From Rhizobium lusitanum (GTDB lineage Bacteria; Pseudomonadota; Alphaproteobacteria; Rhizobiales; Rhizobiaceae): a stretch of 64,000 nucleotides of DNA. The notes below the pieces were generated by a model that saw nothing but the letters and a program-made list of their open reading frames with translations, did no database searches and was not told the DNA's origin. The stretch spans positions 558,001 to 622,000 of the forward strand of contig NZ_CP050307.1 of the NCBI RefSeq assembly GCF_014189535.1, written 5' to 3'. The translations under genes were made by a program, and so were the position numbers. How positions within the stretch are numbered: the first letter of the stretch is position 1; each line of letters begins with the position of its first letter. Positions 7,003-16,481 of this stretch are shown here, piece by piece.

Positions 7003-8466
7003 ATGTTCGATTTGCTGATTGCCCATTGGGGCCAATTCCTTGCCGTCCTGTCCATCGCCATGGGAGCGGCCGCCGCCATTCATGCGGCCATGACCAAGGA
7101 GGATGTTCGCGCCGCGATCGGCTGGGTCGGTGTCATCATCCTGTCGCCCGTCGTCGGGGCACTGCTCTATGCCGTTGCCGGCATCAACCGCATCCGCCGG
7201 GCATCGCTGATCTCGCAACGCAGCGTTCTTTTCCAGAAAGATGCCGCGGGCGAACTCGCCAGTTTCGACGCGCAGGGCGACATCGTGCGCCGGACCTTTG
7301 GCGAACGCTTTGGATCCATGAAGACGCTTGGCGACCGCGTGTCGCGCTATCCGATGAGCACCGGCAACACCATCGAGTTGCTGGAAAGCGGCGATGCCGC
7401 CTATGCGGCGATGAAAGCGGCCATCGACGGCGCCGAGCGCAGCATCCTGCTGGAGACCTATATTTTCGATCGTGATCCCATCGGCCTGCGCATCGCTGAC
7501 GCTCTGATCGCGGCCGTCAAGCGTGGTGTCAGCGTGCGCGTACTGATCGATGCCGTCGGCGCCCGCTATTCGGTCCCGAGCATCATGGGCTATCTCACTA
7601 AGGGCGGCGTTGAGGTGTACGTCTTCAACGGCAACGTCATCATCGGCCTCCGATTGCCCTATGCAAACCTGCGCACCCACCGCAAGATCCTGGTCGTCGA
7701 CGGCCGCATCGCGCTTACCGGCGGCATGAATATCCGCCAGGGTTTCACCCGGGAATTTGCCGCCGATCATTGCGCTCATGACACGCATTTCAGCATCACA
7801 GGCCCAGCTGTGGCCGATCTTTTCAACACCGCCGCCGAAGACTGGCGTTTTGTGACCGGCGAAGCGCTGAGCGGCGACCATTGGCGGATTGCGACGCCCG
7901 CGAGCGAGCCCGGTGCGCCGGTCTTCATGCGCGTCATCGTCTCCGGACCTGACCGTAGCCTCGAGACGAACCACAAGATGCTCATCGGCGCGCTGTCGAT
8001 CGCCCGCACCTCCATCCGTATTATGTCGCCCTATTTTCTTCCGGATCGCGAGCTGATCAGCGCCCTGGTGACGGCGGCAAGACGCGGCGTCGAGGTGGAT
8101 ATCGTCGTACCGGCCGCCAATAATCTCGTGCTGGTCGATCGCGCCATGACGGCGCAGTTTGACCAGATGCTGAAGGACTATTGCCGCATCTGGCGCGCCA
8201 CCGGCCCCTTCGACCATTCGAAGCTGATGGCGGTCGACGGCACTTGGGCCTATGTTGGCTCATCCAATCTCGATCCGCGCTCCCTGCGGCTGAACTTCGA
8301 GGTCGATCTGGAAGTCATGGATCAAGGCTTTGGCGGCGCGATCCACACGCATATCGGCACGATCCTGAAAACGGCGACGCCGGTTGAACTAGCCAAGCTG
8401 AGGGCACGCCCCTTCGTCGTCCGGCTGATCGAAAAGATTCTGTGGCTCGGTTCGCCTTATCTTTGA
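7003..8466 (+). CDS. cls: Cardiolipin synthase (phospholipase D family)
   Basis: The 487-residue protein has two N-terminal membrane segments (about residues 3-22 and 35-57), then two phospholipase D domains. The HKD motifs are THRKILVVDGRIALTGGMN (about residues 225-243) and DHSKLMAVDGTWAYVGSSN (about 405-423). This is the bacterial ClsA-type plan. The enzyme forms cardiolipin by transphosphatidylation at the inner membrane. ATG 7003 was chosen because it begins the first membrane segment directly; an upstream GTG at 6946 lies within a hairpin and adds 19 non-conserved residues. The next gene, an EEP-family phosphodiesterase, follows closely and may be co-expressed. Confidence 0.9.
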   Translation: MFDLLIAHWGQFLAVLSIAMGAAAAIHAAMTKEDVRAAIGWVGVIILSPVVGALLYAVAGINRIRRASLISQRSVLFQKDAAGELASFDAQGDIVRRTFGERFGSMKTLGDRVSRYPMSTGNTIELLESGDAAYAAMKAAIDGAERSILLETYIFDRDPIGLRIADALIAAVKRGVSVRVLIDAVGARYSVPSIMGYLTKGGVEVYVFNGNVIIGLRLPYANLRTHRKILVVDGRIALTGGMNIRQGFTREFAADHCAHDTHFSITGPAVADLFNTAAEDWRFVTGEALSGDHWRIATPASEPGAPVFMRVIVSGPDRSLETNHKMLIGALSIARTSIRIMSPYFLPDRELISALVTAARRGVEVDIVVPAANNLVLVDRAMTAQFDQMLKDYCRIWRATGPFDHSKLMAVDGTWAYVGSSNLDPRSLRLNFEVDLEVMDQGFGGAIHTHIGTILKTATPVELAKLRARPFVVRLIEKILWLGSPYL

Positions 8467-8510
8467 ACAAAATGACGCAGTCCGTCTTTCCTTGTAGTGA
8501 GCCTTTTCAC

Positions 8511-9431
8511 ATGACAAGGCCGGCAATCGGTTCATATACTCCCAAAGAGGCGGCTCGGGAGGCTTTGAGAACGGAAACGGCCAACGGACAGATGCGAAAA
8601 AACAACGAAAATCTCCGTACAAGCATTTTCGAATCCCTGAAGAACCGAAAGAAGTCGCGGGTAAAGCAGGCTGGCGATCGCACGCGTCCGGAGGGCACGT
8701 TGATTGCCTCCTACAATGTCCACAAATGCGTCGGCGCCGACCGCCGCTTCGATCCAGAACGGATCAGCCGGGTCATTCATGAAATCGACGCCGATGTCAT
8801 CGGCCTGCAGGAGGCCGACACCCGCTTCGGCGAGCGCACCGGCCTGCTCGATTTGCGCCGACTGGAGCGCGAGACCGGGCTTATTCCCGTGCCGGTGGCG
8901 GGCGCCAGCAAGGCGCATGGCTGGCACGGCAATGTCGTGCTGTTCAAGCAGGGCACGGTGCGTGACGTGCACCAGATCAATCTGCCGGGGCTGGAGCCGC
9001 GCGGGGCGCTGCTGGCCGAAATCGAGTTGGCCCGAGGCGGGACGCTTAGGATCATCGCCGCCCATCTCGGGCTGCTGCTTCGATCGCGCGCCCAACAGGC
9101 GCGCCTGATCGTCGAGCTGATGAGTAGGGATAACGACACGCCAACCATTCTGCTTGGCGATCTCAACGAATGGCGGCTCGGCGATCGCTCGTCGCTCAAT
9201 ACCTTTCAGGCCGCCTTCGGCCCGTTGCCGCCGGCCGTGCCGAGCTTCCCCTCCACTCTGCCGTTGCTGGCGCTGGACCGCATCATGGCCAACCGAAGTG
9301 GCCTGATCTCGACCGTCGAGGTGCATGATTCACCTCTGGCGCGCGTCGCCTCCGATCACCTGCCGATCAAGGCCGTGGTCAGCCTGGAGACATTGCGTGC
9401 GGAAACCGAGGGGCATGCCGCAACGGCTTGA
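8511..9431 (+). CDS. Endonuclease/exonuclease/phosphatase (EEP) family protein
   Basis: The EEP fold starts at GTLIASYNVHKC. It continues with the metal-binding Glu in VIGLQEADTRFGER, the LLGDLNEW block (Asp/Asn of the active site) and the terminal SDHLPIKA (catalytic Asp-His). This is the DNase I/sphingomyelinase superfamily. It lies 44 bases after cls, and this pairing of a phospholipase D-type synthase with an EEP hydrolase recurs in proteobacteria, where the EEP member is suspected to act on phosphodiesters of lipids. About 65 hydrophilic residues precede the domain and the start is uncertain: in-frame ATGs exist at 8472, 8511 and 8592 and none has a clear ribosome site. Confidence 0.82.
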   Translation: MTRPAIGSYTPKEAAREALRTETANGQMRKNNENLRTSIFESLKNRKKSRVKQAGDRTRPEGTLIASYNVHKCVGADRRFDPERISRVIHEIDADVIGLQEADTRFGERTGLLDLRRLERETGLIPVPVAGASKAHGWHGNVVLFKQGTVRDVHQINLPGLEPRGALLAEIELARGGTLRIIAAHLGLLLRSRAQQARLIVELMSRDNDTPTILLGDLNEWRLGDRSSLNTFQAAFGPLPPAVPSFPSTLPLLALDRIMANRSGLISTVEVHDSPLARVASDHLPIKAVVSLETLRAETEGHAATA

Positions 9432-9541
9432 AACGGGAAGTCCCGCGCAATCATCTGGGTGCGGGCAGGCTAACACGTTGCGCGCTATGCACTTCCCATT
9501 CATGATGGTCTCGAATCCTCATCCGACAATGCGGACTGCTG

Positions 9542-10288
9542 ATGCGTATCTTTCTCGTTCGACACGGCGAATCCCTTGGCAACATCAGTGATCAGGCCTA
9601 TCGGCAGTTCGGTGATCATAATGTTCCGCTGACGCAATGGGGCTATCGCCAGGCGCTGGAGGCAGGGCGGGTGATCGCGTCCTATCTGCAGGGATTGCCG
9701 GCTACTGAATTGCGGAAACAGAGCATCTGGTATTCGCCCTACTTAAGGACGCAACAGAGCAAGGATGCCCTGCTTCAAGCCTTGCCGAACGCATTGGTCG
9801 AGGATGTTCGAGAGGATTACCTGTTGCGGGAACAGGATTTCGGCCTCTTTACCGAAATCTACGATCATGCCGAACAGAAACGGAAGTTTCCCGAGGAGTT
9901 CGAAAAGTGGGCGAGACTGCGGAATAATAGCGGGAAGTTCTACGCACGGCCGCCGGATGGCGAGAGCAGGGCCGATGTGGCGCAGCGGGTCCGTCTGTTC
10001 CTTCAGACGGTCATGCACGACGCGAAGAATGGCAAGAGTAACGTCATCATCGTCGGCCACGGCGTTACCAACAGGGCGTTCGAAATGAATTTCCTGCACC
10101 ACTCCGTCGATTGGTTCGAGCGCTCGGACAATCCGGGAAATGCTGATGTCACCCTGATCGAGGGAAGTCTTGAGGAAGGTTACACGTCAATCCTGCTTCA
10201 TAAGGCGGTTGATCGAATAGTCGGACAGACCGAATTGCGCGAAGCCTATGGTTCCGAGCTGACAGTGGCCCCGAAGGCGGGGCAATAG
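9542..10288 (+). CDS. Histidine phosphatase (phosphoglycerate mutase-like) family protein
   Basis: The 248-residue protein starts MRIFLVRHGESLGN, the RHG motif containing the phosphorylated His9. It also has LTQWGYRQALEAG, SIWYSPYLRTQQ and the second catalytic His in VIIVGHGVTNRAF (about residue 169). The family comprises cofactor-dependent mutases and many phosphatases. The sequence lacks features that would fix the substrate. It stands alone and is not overlapping its neighbours. Confidence 0.85.
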   Translation: MRIFLVRHGESLGNISDQAYRQFGDHNVPLTQWGYRQALEAGRVIASYLQGLPATELRKQSIWYSPYLRTQQSKDALLQALPNALVEDVREDYLLREQDFGLFTEIYDHAEQKRKFPEEFEKWARLRNNSGKFYARPPDGESRADVAQRVRLFLQTVMHDAKNGKSNVIIVGHGVTNRAFEMNFLHHSVDWFERSDNPGNADVTLIEGSLEEGYTSILLHKAVDRIVGQTELREAYGSELTVAPKAGQ

Positions 10289-10299
10289 ATCTATCCACC

Positions 10300-10401
10300 T
10301 CAATCCCTCAGTCGGTATTGCTTGAGCGCCTCGCGGCATTCCGCATCCCCATATTTCAGGCGCGGACGATACGGATAGTTGATGACGAGCGAAAGCCCAT
10401 C
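10300..10401 (-). pseudogene. Possible C-terminal gene remnant
   Basis: On the minus strand a frame without a start codon reads LVINYPYRPRLKYGDAECR and continues ALKQYRLRD to a stop at 10300-10302. The composition is protein-like and the ending looks like a natural C-terminus. It begins right after an in-frame stop, so it would be a decayed 3' end. No family is recognised and chance cannot be excluded. Confidence 0.2.
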
Positions 10402-10443
10402 TTATAGGTTCCGCTTCGACGAGACCGATAAGGGAGGAACCCC

Positions 10444-11241
10444 ATGCTGAAGACCCTGTTGATAACCGGAGCCGCCGGAGGCGTCGGTCAAGCGCTGAGA
10501 CCGCTTCTTTCTCAGATCGCCGAGACCATCGTGCTCTCCGACATTGTCGCGGTCGATGATTTGCGCTCGAACGAGCGTTTCGTCGCCTGCGATCTTGCCG
10601 ACCGTGCCGGCGTCGATGCGCTGCTCCAAGGCGTCGACGGCATCATCCATCTCGGCGGTGTCTCCACCGAGAAAGGCTTCGATCTCATCCTGCAGGGTAA
10701 TATTATCGGGCTTTACAATCTCTATGAGGCTGCGCGGCATGCCGGCAAGCCACGCATCATCTTTGCCAGTTCCAACCATACGATCGGCTACTACCGCCGC
10801 GACGAGCGCATCGATAGCACCGTGCCGACGCGTCCGGATTCGCTCTACGGCGTCTCCAAAGTCTATGGCGAAGCGGTGGCGAGCCTCTATTTCGATAAGT
10901 TTGGGCAGGAGACGCTGTCGGTGCGTATCGGCTCGTGCTTTCCCGAGCCGCGCAATTCGCGCATGCTGGCGACGTGGTTCAGCGTTCGCGATTTTCTGTC
11001 GCTCTGCGGCCGCGCCTTCGAGACACCCCGCCTCGGGCACACGATCGTCTACGGCGCCTCCAACAATGACGAGCAGTGGTGGGACAACCGTAACGCCGCA
11101 TTCCTCGGCTGGAAGCCGCAGGACAGTGCCGCGGCCTGGCGCGAGCAGATATCGGCAAACACCGCTCCGGAAGACCCGACCGATCCAGCCGTCATCTATC
11201 AGGGCGGCGGCTTTGCGGCAGCGGGACACCCGGAGGATTGA
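10444..11241 (+). CDS. udh: Uronate dehydrogenase
   Basis: The 265-residue extended SDR closely follows the Agrobacterium uronate dehydrogenase pattern: LITGAAGGVGQALR nucleotide-binding loop, QGNIIGLYNLYEAAR, IFASSNHTIGYY with the catalytic Ser, YGVSKVYGE with the Tyr-x-x-x-Lys pair, and FDKFGQETLSVRIGSC. The enzyme oxidises glucuronate or galacturonate to the aldarolactone with NAD+, the first step of the oxidative uronate pathway. A strong GGGAGGA ribosome site precedes the ATG by a few bases. No other uronate-pathway gene is adjacent; the next gene is convergent. Confidence 0.88.
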   Translation: MLKTLLITGAAGGVGQALRPLLSQIAETIVLSDIVAVDDLRSNERFVACDLADRAGVDALLQGVDGIIHLGGVSTEKGFDLILQGNIIGLYNLYEAARHAGKPRIIFASSNHTIGYYRRDERIDSTVPTRPDSLYGVSKVYGEAVASLYFDKFGQETLSVRIGSCFPEPRNSRMLATWFSVRDFLSLCGRAFETPRLGHTIVYGASNNDEQWWDNRNAAFLGWKPQDSAAAWREQISANTAPEDPTDPAVIYQGGGFAAAGHPED

Positions 11242-11255
11242 GGGGCTAGAAAACC

Positions 11256-12308
11256 TCAATCAACGTTGCGGAACAATTTCCAGCGTGTCGGTTTGAAGGC
11301 GATGCGATTTCGGTCGAGCGCATCGGCCTTGTCCGGTGAGAGCTCGATTTCGATGGTCTCGTGCTGGGCGCCGATATTCATCTCGATGTGCCGAGTGCCG
11401 GCAACGCGGCGGCTGGAGGTCAATAGACCGGCGATACAGCCGCCGTCGCCCTCATGAAGCTCGATATCGTGAGGGCGGAAATAGAGATAGGCCTCGCCAT
11501 CGGGCTCGTGCGGCGTGCTCAAGCCCAGCGGACGTTCCTCAAACCAGATCTCGCCATTGGTGACGCGTACTTTCACGCGGTTGGACTGGCCGATGAAGCC
11601 GTAGACGAAGGGTGAATTCGGCGTGTCGTAGATCTCGTCCGGCGTGCCCACCTGCTCGATCGCGCCCTTGTTGAGCACGACGACGCGGTCGGCCAGTTCC
11701 AGCGCCTCTTCCTGGTCATGGGTCACGAAAACGGTGGTGTGGCCGGTGCGGTCGTGGATCTCTCGCAGCCATTTGCGCAGATCCTTGCGCACCTGCGCGT
11801 CCAGCGCGCCGAAAGGTTCGTCCAGAAGCAGCACGTTCGGTTCGACCGCCATGGCGCGGGCAAGCGCGACACGCTGCCGCTGGCCACCGGATAACTGCGC
11901 AGGATAGCGCTTCTCAAGGCCGTTGAGCTGCACCAGTTCCAGCAGTTCGACGGCGCGGCGATTGATTTCGGCGCGGGGAGGGCGGCGCGATGCCGAACGG
12001 ACCTTCAGGCCGAAGGCGATATTGTCCAGCACCGTCATATGGCGAAACAGCGCATAGTGCTGAAATACGAAGCCGATATTGCGCTGCTGCACGGTCTTTC
12101 TCGAAGCATCTTCATCGCCGAAGAAGATCTGGCCTTCGGTCGGCGATTCCAGTCCGGCAATCAAGCGCAAAAGCGTCGTCTTGCCGGAACCGGAAGGACC
12201 GAGCAGCGCGATCAGTTCGCTGGATCGGATATCCAGTGAGACATCATGCAGCGCCGGGAAACGACCGAATTCCTTGCGGAGGTTTTGAACGCGAACTTCC
12301 ATTAACAA
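11256..12308 (-). CDS. cysA: Sulfate/thiosulfate ABC transporter ATP-binding protein CysA
   Basis: The 350-residue ATPase has Walker A GPSGSGKTT, signature LSGGQRQRVALARA, Walker B LLLDEPFGALD and the switch His in VFVTHDQEEALELADR. A C-terminal regulatory beta-domain follows (about residues 235-350, with YLYFRPHDIEL) as in CysA proteins. It is the last gene of the minus-strand run sbp-cysT-cysW-cysA, five bases after cysW. It powers sulfate import by hydrolysing ATP at the cytosolic face of the permease pair. Confidence 0.93.
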   Translation of the reverse strand: MLMEVRVQNLRKEFGRFPALHDVSLDIRSSELIALLGPSGSGKTTLLRLIAGLESPTEGQIFFGDEDASRKTVQQRNIGFVFQHYALFRHMTVLDNIAFGLKVRSASRRPPRAEINRRAVELLELVQLNGLEKRYPAQLSGGQRQRVALARAMAVEPNVLLLDEPFGALDAQVRKDLRKWLREIHDRTGHTTVFVTHDQEEALELADRVVVLNKGAIEQVGTPDEIYDTPNSPFVYGFIGQSNRVKVRVTNGEIWFEERPLGLSTPHEPDGEAYLYFRPHDIELHEGDGGCIAGLLTSSRRVAGTRHIEMNIGAQHETIEIELSPDKADALDRNRIAFKPTRWKLFRNVD

Positions 12309-12313
12309 TTCCC

Positions 12314-13189
12314 TCAGTGACGCCGGCTGCCTGCGATCTCATCGCTATAGCGCAATTCGAGCAGCGTCTTCAGTATAAGTGTGACAAGGGCGAGCAGGGC
12401 GAGAAGCGTGGCTACCGCGAAGGCCCCCGAGAAATTATATTCATTATAGAGAATTTCGACCTGCAACGGCATGGTGTTGGTCTCGCCGCGGATATGGCCG
12501 GAAACGACCGACACGGCGCCGAACTCACCCATGGCGCGAGCGTTGCAGAGCAGAACGCCGTAAAGCAGCCCCCATTTGATGTTGGGCAGCGTCACATGCC
12601 AGAAGGTCTGCCAGCCATTGGCTCCAAGCGACAGGGCCGCCTCTTCGTCGGCATTTCCCTGCTCCTGCATCAGCGGGATCAATTCGCGGGCAACAAAGGG
12701 GAAGGTGACGAACATCGTCGCCAGGACCAGGGCTGGAACTGCGAACAGGATCTGGATGCCGTGGCTCTGCAGCCAGGGGCCGAGCGTGCTGTTCGCGCTG
12801 AACAGCAGCACGAAGACCAGGCCCGAGATAACCGGCGACACCGAGAACGGCAGGTCGATCAACGTTGTCAGGAACGCCTTGCCCTTGAATTCGAACTTGG
12901 CGATTGCCCAGGCGGCGGCGACACCGCAGACGAGATTGAGCGGCACGCTGATGCCGGCAACGATCAAGGACAGCCGGATGGCGGCGAAAGTCTCTTCATC
13001 CACCAGGGAGCTGAAGAACTGTTCGACACCCTTGCGAAAGGCTTCGACGAAGACGGCGGCCAGCGGCATCATCACCATCAGCGTCAGGAAGGCGAGGGTG
13101 ATCGCTATGAAAATCCAGCGGGCAAACCGGCTCTCGGTGATGACCGAATGAACCGCATCGGCTGAGGAGGCGGAGGCATCATGCACCAT
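12314..13189 (-). CDS. cysW: Sulfate ABC transporter permease CysW
   Basis: The 291-residue protein has six predicted membrane helices and the inner-membrane component motif around [22 protein letters not shown], where the EAA loop docks onto CysA. The segment [26 protein letters not shown] is characteristic of the CysW/CysT sulfate permeases. Its start overlaps the cysT end by 11 bases. It pairs with CysT to form the channel. Confidence 0.93.
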   Translation of the reverse strand: MVHDASASSADAVHSVITESRFARWIFIAITLAFLTLMVMMPLAAVFVEAFRKGVEQFFSSLVDEETFAAIRLSLIVAGISVPLNLVCGVAAAWAIAKFEFKGKAFLTTLIDLPFSVSPVISGLVFVLLFSANSTLGPWLQSHGIQILFAVPALVLATMFVTFPFVARELIPLMQEQGNADEEAALSLGANGWQTFWHVTLPNIKWGLLYGVLLCNARAMGEFGAVSVVSGHIRGETNTMPLQVEILYNEYNFSGAFAVATLLALLALVTLILKTLLELRYSDEIAGSRRH

Positions 13190-14036
13190 AGCCGTATCTC
13201 CTTCTGCTCCAGGATTGAATGAGGTTGATGATCAGCAACATGATGAAAGAGATGATCAGCATCATCGTCGCGATCGCCGTGGCTGCGGCGTAATTATACT
13301 CCTCGAGCTTGATGACGATGAGCAATGGCGCGATCTCGGAAACATAGGGTCGGTTGCCGGCAATGAAGATCACCGAGCCGTATTCGCCGGCCGCACGCGC
13401 GAACGCGAGCGCAAAGCCGGTGAGGGCCGCCGGCGCCAGGCCGGGCAGCAGAACGCGGGTGATCGTCTGGAAACGGCTTGCGCCAAGTGTTGCCGCGGCC
13501 TCTTCGACCTCGCGGTCGATCTCCTCCATGACCGGCTGTGCCGTACGCACCACGAAGGGCAGGCCAACGAAGATCAGCGCGATGACGATGCCGATGGGTG
13601 TGAAGGCGATCTTGATGCCGAGCGGAGCCAAGAACTGTCCGATCCAGCCGTTCGGCGCATAAAGCGTCGTCAGCGCGATACCGGCAACCGCGGTCGGCAG
13701 TGCGAAGGGCAGATCGACCATGGCGTCGATGATACGCTTGCCGGGAAAGCGGTAGCGCACCAGCACCCAAGCCATGATCAGCCCGAAGACGGCATTGACG
13801 ATCGCCGCGATGAAGGCGCCGCCAAAGCTCATGCGCAAGGCATTCAGCGTGCGCTGATCAAGCGCGATCGACCAGAATTGAGACCAGCCGAGAGAACTGC
13901 TCTTCCACAGCAATCCCGAGAGCGGGATGAGAACGATCAGGATGAGCCAGGTCAAGGTAACGCCGAGCGCCAATCCGAATCCCGGAATGACACTCGGCTG
14001 CCGAAACCGCCACCGTTTGCGGGTTATTGCATGCAT
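13179..14036 (-). CDS. cysT: Sulfate ABC transporter permease CysT (CysU)
   Basis: The 285-residue protein has six membrane helices (first at about residues 19-43) and the EAA-loop sequence [23 protein letters not shown]. The sulfate-permease block [17 protein letters not shown] is present. It is six bases downstream of the binding-protein gene and overlaps cysW, which supports one transcript. It forms the other half of the sulfate channel. Confidence 0.93.
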   Translation of the reverse strand: MHAITRKRWRFRQPSVIPGFGLALGVTLTWLILIVLIPLSGLLWKSSSLGWSQFWSIALDQRTLNALRMSFGGAFIAAIVNAVFGLIMAWVLVRYRFPGKRIIDAMVDLPFALPTAVAGIALTTLYAPNGWIGQFLAPLGIKIAFTPIGIVIALIFVGLPFVVRTAQPVMEEIDREVEEAAATLGASRFQTITRVLLPGLAPAALTGFALAFARAAGEYGSVIFIAGNRPYVSEIAPLLIVIKLEEYNYAAATAIATMMLIISFIMLLIINLIQSWSRRRYGYGA

Positions 14037-14042
14037 TCAGAA

Positions 14043-15074
14043 TTATTGTCCCGGCTTGTAAATCTGGTCGAAGACGCCGCCATCGGCGAAGAACTTCGGC
14101 TGAGCTTGAGACCATCCACCGAAATCGTCAATGGTTGCAAGCTTCAATGCGGGGAATCGGGCAATATCCTTGGGATCGGCCGCTTCCGGCTTGATCGGCC
14201 GGTAGTAATGCTTGGCGGCGATCTTCTGTCCCTCGTCGGAATAGAGGTAGTTGAGGTAAGCCTCGGCCTCCTTGCGGGTGCCCTTGGCATCGACATTGCC
14301 ATCAACGACAGCAACCGGCGGGTCTGCGCGGATCGAAACGGTAGGTGTCACGATCTCGAACTTATCCGGGCCGAGCTCTTCGAGCGACAGATAGGCCTCG
14401 TTTTCCCAGGCAAGCAGAACGTCGCCGAGGCCACGCTGGACGAAGGTCGTGGTCGCGCCGCGAGCGCCTGTGTCGAGCACTGGCACATGCTTCAGAAGCT
14501 GACCGACATATTCCTGCGCCTTGGCGTCATCGCCACCGTTTGCCTGCTTGGCCCATGCCCATGCCGCGAGGATATTCCAACGAGCACCGCCCGAGGTCTT
14601 CGGGTTCGGCGTGATGACTTCGACGCCGTCCTTGACCAGATCAGACCAGTCCTTGATGCCCTTGGGATTGCCCTTGCGCACCAGGAAGACGATCGTCGAC
14701 GTGTAGGGAACGCTGTTGTTCGGGAACTTGGTCTTCCAGTCGGCCGGGATCTTTTTTGTGGCCTTGGCGATGGCGTCGATGTCGCCCTCGAGCGCCAGCG
14801 TCACGACATCGGCATCAAGGCCATCGATGACCGAGCGGGCCTGCGCGCCCGAGCCGCCATGCGACGCCTTGATATTGATGGTTTCACCCGTATCCTTCTT
14901 CCACTTCGCGGCGAAGGCTGCGTTGAAGTCCTTGTACAGTTCGCGGGTCGGATCGTAGGAAACATTGAGAAGCGTCTTGTCCGCGGCCCATGTCGGCGCC
15001 ACGGCGCCTGCCAGCGAGAAACTGCCAATGAGAACTGCGGTGGCGAGAAGCCGGGAAAGCTTTATCGTCTGCAT
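14043..15074 (-). CDS. sbp: Sulfate-binding periplasmic protein
   Basis: The 343-residue protein carries a Sec signal peptide (about residues 1-30, cleaving after APTWAA) and the sulfate-binding protein fold: [45 protein letters not shown] and [16 protein letters not shown]. These loops hold the Ser/Gly/Trp residues that bind the dehydrated anion. It is the first gene of the importer operon, which lacks cysP. A GGAGG ribosome site precedes ATG 15074. An inverted repeat at 15181-15202 lies upstream. Confidence 0.92.
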   Translation of the reverse strand: MQTIKLSRLLATAVLIGSFSLAGAVAPTWAADKTLLNVSYDPTRELYKDFNAAFAAKWKKDTGETINIKASHGGSGAQARSVIDGLDADVVTLALEGDIDAIAKATKKIPADWKTKFPNNSVPYTSTIVFLVRKGNPKGIKDWSDLVKDGVEVITPNPKTSGGARWNILAAWAWAKQANGGDDAKAQEYVGQLLKHVPVLDTGARGATTTFVQRGLGDVLLAWENEAYLSLEELGPDKFEIVTPTVSIRADPPVAVVDGNVDAKGTRKEAEAYLNYLYSDEGQKIAAKHYYRPIKPEAADPKDIARFPALKLATIDDFGGWSQAQPKFFADGGVFDQIYKPGQ

Positions 15075-15180
15075 GGGTGACCTCCTTCGTTGTTACTAAA
15101 CCCTATCAACTTGGTCGTATAAAGTAACGAAGATTGTTCCCGCGTAGCGCGCATACATAGAACGGAATCCCATATAATCA

Positions 15181-15202
15181 AGGAATGTGAAATCACATTC
15201 CT
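15181..15202. promoter_or_regulatory. Inverted repeat between the kdp run and sbp
   Basis: Arms AGGAATGTGA and TCACATTCCT flank a 2-base centre. It lies 107 bases upstream of the sbp start and 34 bases beyond the stop of the EIIA-like gene. It could be an operator for the sulfate operon or, as a hairpin with a weak T-rich trailer on the minus strand, a terminator of the kdp run. Confidence 0.45.
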
Positions 15203-15235
15203 GCGCTTTGGCTACAGCTGGCAGTTAGTATCCTA

Positions 15236-15688
15236 TCAAATCGAGTCAGACATGAAAACCGAGTAGAGTTCATCGGCGGTTTTTGCCCGTCGCATCGCCG
15301 TCAGCACGCCTTCGGCTCTCAGCCGCCTGGCGATGGCGGCGAGTACGTTCAGATATTCGCTGCGGCCGTTTTCACCAAAGAGCAGAACGAAGGCCAGGTC
15401 CGTTGGAACATCGTCGATCGCCTGAAAGTCGACGGGCTGGCCGAAACGAACCATCAATCCGCGCGGTCGTGTCATTCCGGCGATCGCCGCATGCGGAACG
15501 GCGATGCCGTTGCCGATCCCGGTCGTTCCCAGATTTTCCCGTCCTTCCAATGCCTGGAGGACTGTGGCTTCATCCAGGCCAAGGCAATGGGCAGCTTTTG
15601 ACGAAAGAAGCTGCAGTGCCCGCCACTTCGTCGGCGCCGAAAGGCCGACGAAGACATGTTCGGGCAGGATGATGGTGGAAAGGTCCAT
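15236..15688 (-). CDS. PTS EIIA-Ntr-like (PtsN-type) protein
   Basis: The 150-residue protein spans a full PTS EIIA type-2 domain: DLSTIILPEHVFVGLSAPTK at the start, then GLDEATVLQALEGRENLGTTGIGNGIAVPHA. The His in VPHA is the phosphorylation site. ATG 15688 is chosen because the domain begins there; an upstream extension is composed of shadow sequence from the kdpE end. It lies 100 bases after kdpE in the same direction. EIIA-Ntr proteins bind and tune KdpD in enteric bacteria according to their phosphorylation state, so its location suggests a dedicated K+ regulator. It is probably a second copy beside the usual rpoN-linked ptsN, which is not in this window. Confidence 0.82.
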   Translation of the reverse strand: MDLSTIILPEHVFVGLSAPTKWRALQLLSSKAAHCLGLDEATVLQALEGRENLGTTGIGNGIAVPHAAIAGMTRPRGLMVRFGQPVDFQAIDDVPTDLAFVLLFGENGRSEYLNVLAAIARRLRAEGVLTAMRRAKTADELYSVFMSDSI

Positions 15689-15731
15689 GGTCACTCTCGG
15701 GCTCGGGCATCGATAATTCGGACATGACTTG

Positions 15732-15756
15732 GCCTCGTCGGTTTTTGCGACGAGGC
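15732..15756 (-). other. Hairpin between kdpE and the EIIA-like gene
   Basis: Arms GCCTCGTCG and CGACGAGGC flank a 7-base loop, without a T-tract beyond the stem. It may set the relative expression of the two genes or stabilise the mRNA end. Confidence 0.4.
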
Positions 15757-15788
15757 GCTGTTTAGCACGCAGCCAGGGGATCACGGCT

Positions 15789-16481
15789 TCATTCCGGCTC
15801 GCGCAAGCGGTAGCCGACGCCTGTCTCCGTGGTGATATATTGCGGTTGATCCGGAATCTGTTCGATCTTCTGCCGGAGCTGGCGGACATAGACGCGTAGA
15901 TATTGCACGTCTGCCGCCGGTCCCCAGACCTGCTTCAACAGGAATTGATGCGTCAGCACCTTGCCCGCATGCTGCGCCAGCACCCGCAGGATGTCGTATT
16001 CCTTCGGCGAGAGCTTTACCTCCTTGCCGTCGACCTTGACGATGCGCTTGACGAGATCAAGCGACAGGCCGCCGGTCTGGAAGATCGCCTTTTCGCCCTG
16101 CTGCTGCAGGCGGTGGCGCAGAGCGACGCGGATGCGCGCGGCGAGCTCATTCACGCCGAAAGGCTTGGTGACGTAGTCGTCAGCACCGCTTTCCAACGCC
16201 TTGACGATGCCGGCTTCGTCGGTTCGGCTCGAGAGAATGACGACGGGTATCTCCAATCCGTCCTCGCGCCATTCCTGCAGCAGGTCATGGCCGGGCTTGT
16301 CGGGCAGGCCGAGGTCGAGAATGATCAGGTCGGGCCGATCTTCCTGTACCGACAGCTTTGCCGCTGCTGCATTGGGGGCTTCGTTCACCAGATAGCCCTG
16401 GGCGCTCAAGCCAACACGCAGCAATTTGCGGATCGGCGGCTCGTCATCGACAACGAGTATCTTGACGGCGGTCGTGTTCAT
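15789..16481 (-). CDS. kdpE: Two-component response regulator KdpE
   Basis: The 230-residue OmpR-family regulator has a receiver domain (KILVVDDEPPIRKLL at the start, phosphorylated Asp in DLIILDLGLPD, Lys in YVTKPFGVNE). A winged-helix DNA-binding domain follows (about residues 130-228, SPKEYDILRVLAQHAGKVLT). It is encoded four bases into the kdpD end (ATGA overlap). Phosphorylated KdpE activates the kdp promoter under K+ limitation. A TTTATA-N5-TTTATA box at 24270-24286 matches the arrangement of its known target. Confidence 0.95.
   Translation of the reverse strand: MNTTAVKILVVDDEPPIRKLLRVGLSAQGYLVNEAPNAAAAKLSVQEDRPDLIILDLGLPDKPGHDLLQEWREDGLEIPVVILSSRTDEAGIVKALESGADDYVTKPFGVNELAARIRVALRHRLQQQGEKAIFQTGGLSLDLVKRIVKVDGKEVKLSPKEYDILRVLAQHAGKVLTHQFLLKQVWGPAADVQYLRVYVRQLRQKIEQIPDQPQYITTETGVGYRLREPE

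Noticed and set aside
6670..8217. Minus-strand open frame of 515 codons
   Set aside because: It is a shadow of the cardiolipin synthase gene with its two HKD motifs.
13215..15080. Plus-strand open frame of 621 codons opposite the sulfate operon
   Set aside because: It is the antisense shadow of sbp and cysT, with repetitive Arg/Asp/Gly composition and no domain.
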